In this document: in pieces, positions 1 to 6,007 of the stretch
Numbering within the stretch: the first letter of the stretch is position 1
How the letters are laid out: the number at the start of each line of letters is the position of its first letter
DNA from: Verrucomicrobiia bacterium
GTDB taxonomy: Bacteria > Verrucomicrobiota > Verrucomicrobiia > Limisphaerales > Palsa-1400
Direction: 5' to 3'
Assembly (NCBI GenBank): GCA_025934545.1
Contig: JAICXV010000039.1
Span: 1-9,588 of the forward strand
Length of the DNA: 9,588 nucleotides
Position numbers and translations under genes: made by a program
The notes under the pieces: model-generated
Databases searched by the model: none
Told to the model about the DNA's origin: nothing
The model's input: the letters and a program-made list of their open reading frames with translations, nothing else

Positions 1-95
1 ATCGCGATATAGCCGACGCCGGCCGCGCTCCCGGCTGGATGATCGGCCCGCTGCAAGTATAGTTCGCGATACGTTTTCCCGATGACGGCGGTGAT
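1..95 (+). other. Upstream leader with a coding-like stretch interrupted by TAG
   Basis: No complete gene lies here. In the frame of the gene starting at 96, codons from base 3 are open until a TAG at 60-62 and open again from 63 into that gene. The stretch before the stop (including M-I-G-P-L-Q-V from ATG 39) and after it ([11 protein letters not shown]) has the C/G-rich third positions of the downstream gene and reads like ordinary protein. Two readings fit: the end of a preceding gene that stops at 62, or the true N-terminus of the downstream gene broken by a nonsense codon. The other two forward frames close early (TAG at 10, TGA at 83). No promoter or strong Shine-Dalgarno sequence is visible. 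Confidence 0.4.
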
Positions 96-1085
96 GTGGA
101 CCTGTTCGCGGGCCGTTTCTTCATCGACCTTGATACCATGCTCGATCTCACCGCCAAGGCCTGCGTCAACGGCACGCGCTTTGATGGTGTTGACCTGTTC
201 CTTTTCGATCCGCATGTCAGCATTGACAGCACCGATGACCAACTCAAAAAACTCGCCGATAAAATCCGCAGGAAAGGTTTTGTAGTCGGTTCGGTCGTCG
301 CGCCGGTTTGGCCACCGACAGGCGGAGGTTCTGCGATGGGCGGCGACGAAGATCGCCAAAAGTTTGTCAGTTCAGTTCAAAAAGCCTGCCGTATCGCGAA
401 AAAACTTCGCGACCTCGGCGTTCGTCCCTACGGCGTCGTCCGCATCGACTCTGCCGGTGGTGTGACCGATTGGGATAAAGACCCGAAAGGAAACACCAAG
501 CGCATCGCTAAAACTTTTAAAGAAGCGGCCAAAGTTGCCAAAGATCACGGTGAACGCCTGGCTGCTGAAGGCGAAATTTGTTGGGGCGGCATGCACAGTT
601 GGAAATATATGGTCCAACTGCTCGAGGAAGTCGGGCAACCCAAACTCGTCGGGTTCCAGGCGGACATGGCGCACACACTTCTTTACACCCTCGGCTATAA
701 CGCGCCCGAACACCGGATCGTGCCGAAAGATTTTCATTGGGAACCAGCCGCCTTTCACGCGGCCATGCAAAAATTGACCAAAGCCCTTCGTCCGTGGACG
801 ATTGATTTCCACGTTGCCCAAAACGACGCCACGGTCAAAGGCTCGGGCTCGCATGACAAAACCGGCCGGCACTGTCTTGCCACTGATCCGAACGGCAAAT
901 TGAATATCGCGCGGGACGCCGGCTATTGGCTGCGCGACGACAACGGCAAGGTCACCAAAAAGATCAAACACATTTGCTGGGACGGATGCATGTTCCCCAA
1001 TGAAGTGATGGGGAAACAAGAAACGTGGAACAACATTTTGGCCTCTATGATCCAGGTGCGCGAAAACCACGGCTGGAAAGCATAA
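96..1085 (+). CDS. TIM-barrel sugar phosphate isomerase/epimerase-like protein, possibly 5'-truncated
   Basis: Probable metal-dependent TIM-barrel enzyme of the AP endonuclease 2/xylose isomerase-like superfamily, cytoplasmic, acting on a sugar or oxidised sugar; the substrate is not known. From GTG 96 it is 329 residues. Likely metal and catalytic residues lie at strand ends in family order: E160 (AEGEICWGG), D190 and H193 (QADMAHT, the D-x-x-H pattern), H239 (IDFHVAQND) and possibly D296 (CWDG). The N-terminal strand expected before helix 1 ([12 protein letters not shown]) is missing or very short from this start, while the same frame upstream could supply it but is cut by TAG at 60-62. The gene therefore has either an unusual GTG start or a damaged 5' end. 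The next gene begins 12 nt downstream and encodes a Gfo/Idh/MocA oxidoreductase, which supports a sugar-modifying operon. Superfamily is fairly sure; exact reaction is open. Confidence 0.75.
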   Translation: MDLFAGRFFIDLDTMLDLTAKACVNGTRFDGVDLFLFDPHVSIDSTDDQLKKLADKIRRKGFVVGSVVAPVWPPTGGGSAMGGDEDRQKFVSSVQKACRIAKKLRDLGVRPYGVVRIDSAGGVTDWDKDPKGNTKRIAKTFKEAAKVAKDHGERLAAEGEICWGGMHSWKYMVQLLEEVGQPKLVGFQADMAHTLLYTLGYNAPEHRIVPKDFHWEPAAFHAAMQKLTKALRPWTIDFHVAQNDATVKGSGSHDKTGRHCLATDPNGKLNIARDAGYWLRDDNGKVTKKIKHICWDGCMFPNEVMGKQETWNNILASMIQVRENHGWKA

Positions 1086-1097
1086 GAGAAAATTTTT

Positions 1098-2234
1098 ATG
1101 AAAAAACTTAACGTAGGTCTCATCGGTTATGGCTTTATGGGACGCACGCACTCAAACGCGTTCCGCAAAGTTAACAATTTCTTTGATCTCGAATATCAAC
1201 CGGTCCTCAAAGCCATTTGCGCGCGCGACGAAAAGAAAGCGCGCGGCTTCGCCTCGAAGTGGGGATATGAAAGCGTTGAGTCCGATTGGCGTCGCTTGAT
1301 TGAACGCGACGACATCGACCTGATCGATATCGCGAGCCCGAACAATACGCACGCCGAGATCGCGATCGCTGCAGCGAAAGCGGGCAAGATGATCATGTGC
1401 GAAAAACCACTGTCGATGGATGGCCCTGAAGGAAAGACGATGGTCGCTGCCGTGGAAAAAGCGAAAGTGCCGAACATGGTTTGGTACAATTACCGCCGCG
1501 TCCCTGCTGTCACCCTCGCCAAGCAACTCGTCGACGAAGGGCGCCTTGGAAAAATTTTCCATTATCGCGCAAAGTTTTTGCAGGACTGGACGATCAGCCC
1601 CGACCTGCCGCAAGGGGGCGCGGCGCTTTGGCGTCTTGATGCGAAGATCGCGGGTAGCGGCGTCACCGGCGACCTGCTCGCGCACTGCATCGATACTGCG
1701 ATCTGGATCAACGGCAGCATCGACAAAGTCAACGCCATGACCGAAACGTTCATCAAAGAACGTAAACACAATCTCACTGGCAAAGTGCAAAAGGTCAGCA
1801 TCGACGACGCCTGCGCGTTCCTCGCCCGTTTCAAAAACGGTTCACTGGCGACATTTGAATCGACCCGATACGCGCGCGGGCACAAGGCGCTTTACACATT
1901 TGAAATCAACGGCGAGAACGCGTCGATCGCGTGGGACTTGCACGATTTGCATCGCCTCCAATATTTCGACCACAAAGATGAAGGCCGTGTGCGTGGTTGG
2001 CGCAATATTCATGTCACCGACGGCGACCAGCCTTACATGAAAAACTGGTGGGTTCCGGGATTGCAGATCGGTTACGAACACACTTTCGTGCATCAGGTCG
2101 CCGATTTCATCGAAGGCCTGCAAACTGGCAAGCCAGCCAGCCCAACTTTCCGCGAGGCTCTTGAAACGCAATTCATCTGCGACGCTGTTTTGAAATCAGC
2201 GAAGACCGAGCGTTGGGAAAAGATCGGAAAGTAA
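1098..2234 (+). CDS. Gfo/Idh/MocA family NAD(P)-dependent oxidoreductase
   Basis: Predicted cytoplasmic sugar or cyclitol dehydrogenase, 378 residues, normal for the family. The N-terminal Rossmann fold carries G10-Y-G12-F-M-G15 ([17 protein letters not shown]) for dinucleotide binding. E102-K103-P104 is the family EKP motif, whose lysine is usually catalytic. D192 and H196 in [11 protein letters not shown] match the D-x-x-x-H catalytic/substrate pair of the C-terminal alpha/beta domain. ATG 1098 is preceded by only a weak purine stretch (AAGAGAA). It sits 12 nt after one TIM-barrel gene and 3 nt before another, so the three are probably co-transcribed. Gfo/Idh/MocA enzymes next to sugar-isomerase-like TIM barrels are known from inositol catabolism, the E. 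coli ycjQRS glycoside 3-dehydrogenase cluster and C-glycoside cleavage systems. That makes oxidation of a sugar hydroxyl to a keto sugar a reasonable inference. Cofactor preference and substrate cannot be read from the sequence. Confidence 0.93.
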   Translation: MKKLNVGLIGYGFMGRTHSNAFRKVNNFFDLEYQPVLKAICARDEKKARGFASKWGYESVESDWRRLIERDDIDLIDIASPNNTHAEIAIAAAKAGKMIMCEKPLSMDGPEGKTMVAAVEKAKVPNMVWYNYRRVPAVTLAKQLVDEGRLGKIFHYRAKFLQDWTISPDLPQGGAALWRLDAKIAGSGVTGDLLAHCIDTAIWINGSIDKVNAMTETFIKERKHNLTGKVQKVSIDDACAFLARFKNGSLATFESTRYARGHKALYTFEINGENASIAWDLHDLHRLQYFDHKDEGRVRGWRNIHVTDGDQPYMKNWWVPGLQIGYEHTFVHQVADFIEGLQTGKPASPTFREALETQFICDAVLKSAKTERWEKIGK

Positions 2235-2237
2235 ATC

Positions 2238-3206
2238 ATGCGCGTCGGCGTTCTCAATCGCGGTCTGGAAGAATTGAAGTGGGTTGAAAAACTCGGCTTC
2301 AAATCCACGTGCTGGTTGCGTTTCTTCCTCAGTCCCGCGGCCGATCCACAGGCCGATTGGAAATCCTACGCCGACAAATACAAAGACGAGGCGGTCTCGC
2401 GCGGAATCCGCATCTCTGCCATCGGAGCGCTCTACAAAAACCCGCTCGACCCAAAACAAACCGATTATTCGCGCGATTTATTTAAGCGCGCCATCCTCGT
2501 CGCTTCGCGCATGGGTGTGAAGACGATATGCGGTTTTCCCGGTGCGGTTATCGAGTTGGAAATGAACGAACGAGGCGGGAATCCGATTTACAAACCGTTC
2601 GAAAATTACATTCCACAACTCTGCGCGTTTTGGGATCCGATCGGCAAATTCGCCGCCGACAATGGTGTTCGCATCGCTTTTGAAAACTGCCCGCAAGGCC
2701 AGTATCTCCTGCCCATCATGGGATATAACATGCTGGCCAAACCTGCGATGTGGGAAAGGTTCTGGAACGAGAGCAAGTGCGCAGACAATTTCGGTGTCGA
2801 ATGGGACGCCAGCCATTTGATTTGCCAATTTATCGACCCGGTCACGAACATTCATAAATACGGCCGCAAGATTTTCCACATTCACGCCAAAGACGCCTAC
2901 ATCAACCACCGTCTGATGGCTATCTATGGCATCTGCCATCCCGGTGTTGCCGAACATCGTCATCCTGGTCTTGGTCAGGCGAATTGGGCCGAGATCGTCC
3001 ACGCGCTTTTGCGCGCCGGTTATGATTCGGACCTGAACATCGAACCATGGCATGACCCCGTCTATCGCGACCACGACGCGGAGCAACCTGAGGACGTCCG
3101 CACCGGTTGCGTCGATCATCAAAAGGGCCAGAAGCTGGAAGAAGCCGGGTTGATGATCGCGAAGAAGACACTCGAACAATACACCGCGGGGACGGAACCT
3201 GCATAG
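2238..3206 (+). CDS. TIM-barrel sugar phosphate isomerase/epimerase family protein
   Basis: Complete 322-residue protein of the AP endonuclease 2-type TIM-barrel family (sugar phosphate isomerase/epimerase-like), probably a cytoplasmic divalent-metal enzyme. It opens directly with the first barrel strand (MRVGVLNRGLEELKWVEKLGF). Expected metal and catalytic residues are visible: E149 (IAFENCP), D190 and H193 (VEWDASHL), H214 and H216 with K218-D219 (FHIHAKD), and E269 (NIEPWHD). This set resembles YcjR-type 3-keto-glycoside epimerases and related hydroxypyruvate isomerase/tagatose epimerase folds. ATG 2238 lies 3 nt after the oxidoreductase stop, indicating translational coupling. It is not a close copy of the first TIM-barrel gene, so the two probably do different steps. 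Its TAG stop (3204-3206) falls inside the left arm of an inverted repeat, so the last codons may have been set by insertion of that element. Activity is inferred only. Confidence 0.9.
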   Translation: MRVGVLNRGLEELKWVEKLGFKSTCWLRFFLSPAADPQADWKSYADKYKDEAVSRGIRISAIGALYKNPLDPKQTDYSRDLFKRAILVASRMGVKTICGFPGAVIELEMNERGGNPIYKPFENYIPQLCAFWDPIGKFAADNGVRIAFENCPQGQYLLPIMGYNMLAKPAMWERFWNESKCADNFGVEWDASHLICQFIDPVTNIHKYGRKIFHIHAKDAYINHRLMAIYGICHPGVAEHRHPGLGQANWAEIVHALLRAGYDSDLNIEPWHDPVYRDHDAEQPEDVRTGCVDHQKGQKLEEAGLMIAKKTLEQYTAGTEPA

Positions 3207-3314
3207 GAGCGCGGACTTTAGTCCGCTTCAATGTTCCTTGCATTCACCGATCCAAAGTTCTCAATCCGCCTGGCACACACGTGCTGAAGCGAACTAAAGT
3301 CCGCGCTCCTATGC
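3201..3314. repeat. Inverted repeat with palindromic arms, REP/MITE-like
   Basis: Arms at 3201-3230 and 3285-3314 are reverse complements over 30 nt with one mismatch (C3223 against A3292), separated by 54 nt. The left arm contains the palindrome GCGGACTTTAGTCCGC at 3211-3226 (7-bp stem, 2-nt loop). The right arm carries the same palindrome, spoiled at one base (3289-3304). Base pairing ends abruptly at both edges, as expected for a defined element. It lies between the sugar cassette and the serine acetyltransferase gene and provides the TAG of the upstream gene. No ORF or transposase is inside, so if mobile it would be moved in trans (for example by a RAYT-type enzyme). As RNA it would fold into a strong hairpin that could stop or stabilise transcripts, but there is no T-tract. 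I recall similar GC-rich palindromes as abundant in Verrucomicrobia, which I cannot verify here. Confidence 0.85.
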
Positions 3315-3332
3315 CAACTTGCCTTTCACCGT

Positions 3333-4268
3333 TTGCTACGGAATACTTCGCCCGTGAGCCTCACGGTCACAGATCTGACCAATCAATTGATCGCGTCGTA
3401 CGCAAAAGTCGGCGGCATCAATCATTTGGACGGCAAAAATCTCCCGTCAAAATCGCGTATTGGCACGGTCACTTCCGAGTTATTGCGACTTTTGTTTCCC
3501 GGATTCTTTGACGAACACGTAATTCACTCGTCCGAGTTGAAAGTCGAAATTGCGATGTTGATGGATGACGTTTGCGACCGGCTTGAAAATGAAATCTATC
3601 GCGGCCTGGAATACGCGCCGCCGGAGGGCGTCGCAAAAAAGGACCTTTCAAAACTCGCTCGTAAACTGACCTTGGATTTTCTTGGACGTCTGCCGCATGT
3701 TCGCGACCTCTTGCGTACCGACGTCGAAGCGGCTTTTCGAGGCGATCCCGCGGCGCTGAGCAACGAAGAAGTCATCGTCGCTTACCCGTTCGTGGAAGCC
3801 ATCGCGGTCCAGCGTCTCGCGCACGAACTTTACAAAGACAAAGTGCCGCTCATCCCGCGCATCATGACTGAATGGGCGCACAGCCGCACTGGCATGGATC
3901 TGCACCCCGGCGCAAAGATCGGCACGAATTTCTTTATCGACCACGGCACTGGCGCAGTCATCGGCGAAACTTCTGTCATCGGCAATAACGTGAAAATGTA
4001 CCAGGGCGTCGGTCTTGTTGCCCGCTCACTCTCTGGCGGTCAGGCGCTTAAAGGGCAGAAGCGCCATCCGACCATCGAGGATCGCGTGACCATCTATGCA
4101 AATGCCACGATCGTCGGCGGAGACACTACCGTGGGCGCTGGAAGCACAATTGGCGCGAGCGTTTTTTTGACGCAAAGCGTTCCTCCCAACTCACTCGTGA
4201 CCTACGAAAATGTCGATGTGAAGGTCACAGCCAAACGCGACAAGACGGCCACCGATTTTCAGATCTAG
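3333..4268 (+). CDS. epsC: Serine O-acetyltransferase, EpsC/CysE type
   Basis: Transfers acetyl from acetyl-CoA to L-serine, making O-acetylserine for cysteine synthesis; cytoplasmic. From TTG 3333 it is 311 residues, longer at the N-terminus than classical CysE and matching the EpsC-type form. Residues about 1-185 are the helical N-terminal domain (ending near IPRIMTEWAHSRTGMDL). The left-handed beta-helix follows with H191-P-G-A-K-I-G, then I-D203-H204-G-T-G, where the D-H pair corresponds to the CysE catalytic pair, then VIGETSVIGNNVKMYQGVGL and hexapeptide-like repeats (IEDRVTIYANATIVGG). The final residue is isoleucine (DFQI), as in acetyltransferases that dock into cysteine synthase. 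The start is uncertain: GTG 3354 (304 residues, SLTVTDLTNQ) is equally possible and neither has a clear Shine-Dalgarno. No cysK or other sulfur gene is beside it; the next gene overlaps by one base. Confidence 0.92.
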   Translation: MLRNTSPVSLTVTDLTNQLIASYAKVGGINHLDGKNLPSKSRIGTVTSELLRLLFPGFFDEHVIHSSELKVEIAMLMDDVCDRLENEIYRGLEYAPPEGVAKKDLSKLARKLTLDFLGRLPHVRDLLRTDVEAAFRGDPAALSNEEVIVAYPFVEAIAVQRLAHELYKDKVPLIPRIMTEWAHSRTGMDLHPGAKIGTNFFIDHGTGAVIGETSVIGNNVKMYQGVGLVARSLSGGQALKGQKRHPTIEDRVTIYANATIVGGDTTVGAGSTIGASVFLTQSVPPNSLVTYENVDVKVTAKRDKTATDFQI

Positions 4269-5113
4269 TGACGGACGCGACTTTCAAAGGATGGACCAAA
4301 CCTGGCCCCGTTCCGCCGGGTGCGCTGACTAAAGCACCTACCTGCGCTCCGGGCGAAACGCTCGATGCTATCAGCGGACATTTCCGTTTGTTCCAACTGG
4401 AAAAAGGCCACCGCTTCTCCACTGACGACGTTCTCACAGCATGGTATGGAACGACATGGTGCCCGACGGCGCGCATCGTTTTGGATCTTGGTAGCGGGAT
4501 TGGCACCGTCGCAACGATTGCGGCATGGCGATTGCCGGCAGCTCGCTTTGTCACCATCGAAGCGCAGCCGGAAAGTGTTGCCCTTGCAAAAAAATCGGCG
4601 GAGTGGAACGGGATCCAAAACCGGTTCGACATTCGCCAGGGTGACTTTCGCGATCCAAATGTTTTGCGTGGCGACGAGAGGTTCGATCTGGTCCTCGGCA
4701 GCCCGCCGTATTTTCCACCGGGCTCAGGCGTCGAGGGCGACCATCCGCAAAAAATCGCCTGCCGTTTCGAAATGCGCGGCAACATTGTGGATTACTGCAA
4801 AACCGCGGTCGATCATCTCTCGCCTGCGGCGTGGTTCGCATGCGTTTTTCCCGTCACGCCATCAGCACAACACGACCGCGTGAAAACAGCCGCGAAAGAA
4901 GCTGGTTTAACCATTGTCCGTTGGCGGCCTGTGACATTGCGCGAAGGCGAACCGCCATTACTCGGTCTCTTTGCCATGGTTCGATCGACCGATCTTCCGG
5001 CGGACATGCGCGAACGGACGTGGACCGAGCCGCAACTCATCATTCGGGCGAAAACCGGCGAAGTGCATCCCGAATACCGCGCCGTGAAGATGTCATTCGG
5101 TTTTCCGCCTTGA
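4268..5113 (+). CDS. TrmN6/YfiC-like N6-adenine methyltransferase
   Basis: SAM-dependent methyltransferase of 281 residues, class I Rossmann fold, predicted cytoplasmic. Motif I is L72-D-L-G-S-G-I-G79, the acidic residue after strand 2 is E98 (FVTIEAQPESVALAKK), and motif IV is S145-P-P-Y-F149, the (N/D/S)PPY signature of amino-methylating enzymes acting on adenine, here with Ser first. The order of motifs and the F-Q-L-E-K-G-H-R-F-S-T-D-D segment before motif I (about residues 40-52) resemble TrmN6 (YfiC), which makes m6A37 in tRNA-Val, and its relatives. The GTG start at 4268 shares its G with the TAG stop of the serine acetyltransferase gene (TAGTG), so translation is probably coupled. The N-terminal extension of about 35 residues is proline-rich and unassigned. 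A tRNA target is likely, but rRNA or other small substrates are not excluded. Confidence 0.85.
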   Translation: MTDATFKGWTKPGPVPPGALTKAPTCAPGETLDAISGHFRLFQLEKGHRFSTDDVLTAWYGTTWCPTARIVLDLGSGIGTVATIAAWRLPAARFVTIEAQPESVALAKKSAEWNGIQNRFDIRQGDFRDPNVLRGDERFDLVLGSPPYFPPGSGVEGDHPQKIACRFEMRGNIVDYCKTAVDHLSPAAWFACVFPVTPSAQHDRVKTAAKEAGLTIVRWRPVTLREGEPPLLGLFAMVRSTDLPADMRERTWTEPQLIIRAKTGEVHPEYRAVKMSFGFPP

Positions 5114-5163
5114 GTTTCCGATGAAATTCCGCACAGTGTCTACGCTTCCCGTGTTGCGAAAAT

Positions 5164-5958
5164 ATGTTCCGCGATAAGAAAGTCATCGTCGTCATGCCCG
5201 CTTATAATGCGGCTAAAACGCTCGTGCGCACGTACGACGAAGTAATGCAACAAGGTGTCGTCGACAAAGTGATAATCGTCGACGATTGCAGCCGCGACGA
5301 AACCGCAAAGATCGCGAGAACACTTCCGAACACGATCGTTTTTACACACGAGAAAAACCTCGGCTACGGCGGCAACCAAAAAAGCTGCTATCGCCTCGCC
5401 CTGCAAGAAAACGCGGACATTATTATTATGGTGCATCCGGATTCGCAATACACGCCGCTGCTCATTCCGGCGATGGCTTCGCTGATTGCAAACGGCCTGT
5501 ATCCATGCGTGCTCGGCTCGCGAATTTTGGGCGGTCACGCGCTTCGCGGCGGAATGCCGATGTGGAAATATATCGCCAACCGCTTTCTCACCGCCGCCGA
5601 AAACGTTCTGCTCGGCGCAAAACTGTCGGAATACCACACCGGCTATCGCGCATTTTCCCGCGATATTTTAGAGCGCCTTCCCCTGTCCGAAAACTCCAAC
5701 GACTTCGTCTTTGACAACCAGATGCTCGCGCAAATTTTGTGGTTCGGATACACCATCGCGGAAATCAGTTGTCCAACCAAATACTTCAAGGAAGCTTCCT
5801 CGATCAATTTCCGACGCAGCGTGAAATACGGCTTCGGTTGTCTCGGAACGGCGGCGAAGTTTCGGCTGGCGAAATGGGGCCTTAGCTCAACAGGTCTTTT
5901 TCCGAAAGGCGTCACCCGCGTTGCAACGGCAGCCCAAAGCACCGTCGCCGCGAAGTAA
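5164..5958 (+). CDS. Family 2 glycosyltransferase, DPM1/DPG synthase-like
   Basis: Predicted inverting GT-A glycosyltransferase of 264 residues that transfers a nucleotide-activated sugar, probably to a polyprenyl phosphate. The fold begins VIVVMPAYNAAKTL. V39-D40-D41-C-S is the nucleotide-binding acidic pair, and K-N-L-G-Y-G-G-N-Q follows. The DxD site appears as H91-P-D93-S-Q-Y, a variant in which His replaces the first Asp. E-Y-H-T-G-Y-R-A-F-S and N-D-F-V-F-D-N-Q (about residues 158-186) form the acceptor/catalytic region. No transmembrane segment or signal peptide is seen, so it is soluble or peripheral, like human DPM1. ATG 5164 is the only start in frame near the 5' end; no good ribosome site precedes it. 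It follows the methyltransferase by 50 nt and is followed by a GT-C/TPR membrane protein, a possible user of its product. Sugar and acceptor are unknown. Confidence 0.88.
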   Translation: MFRDKKVIVVMPAYNAAKTLVRTYDEVMQQGVVDKVIIVDDCSRDETAKIARTLPNTIVFTHEKNLGYGGNQKSCYRLALQENADIIIMVHPDSQYTPLLIPAMASLIANGLYPCVLGSRILGGHALRGGMPMWKYIANRFLTAAENVLLGAKLSEYHTGYRAFSRDILERLPLSENSNDFVFDNQMLAQILWFGYTIAEISCPTKYFKEASSINFRRSVKYGFGCLGTAAKFRLAKWGLSSTGLFPKGVTRVATAAQSTVAAK

Positions 5959-6007
5959 GTAAAAATTCATTTCTTCGCGTTTGGATTCCGACCAAAATAA
6001 GCGGTTC

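Noticed and set aside
372..1151. Minus-strand open frame of 259 codons opposite the first TIM-barrel gene
   Set aside because: The + strand frame carries the family motifs and lies in an operon. The minus frame has no motif and also runs into the start of the oxidoreductase gene.
1152..1790. Minus-strand open frame of 212 codons opposite the oxidoreductase gene
   Set aside because: It is a shadow of a well-supported Gfo/Idh/MocA gene and its composition is not protein-like.
3201..3314. CRISPR repeat pair or intrinsic terminator
   Set aside because: There are only two copies, in inverted not direct orientation, with a 54-nt spacer and no T-tract. A REP/MITE-like inverted repeat fits better.
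3319..3347. Possible promoter for the serine acetyltransferase gene (TTGCCT, 17 nt, AATACT)
   Set aside because: The -10 box matches the consensus at only 4 of 6 positions, and the predicted RNA start would fall at or after the candidate start codons. Chance is as likely.
5981..6007. TTG start for the GT-C/TPR gene
   Set aside because: It adds nine polar residues (D-S-D-Q-N-K-R-F) before the first membrane helix and has no ribosome site. ATG 6008 gives a more typical N-terminus.
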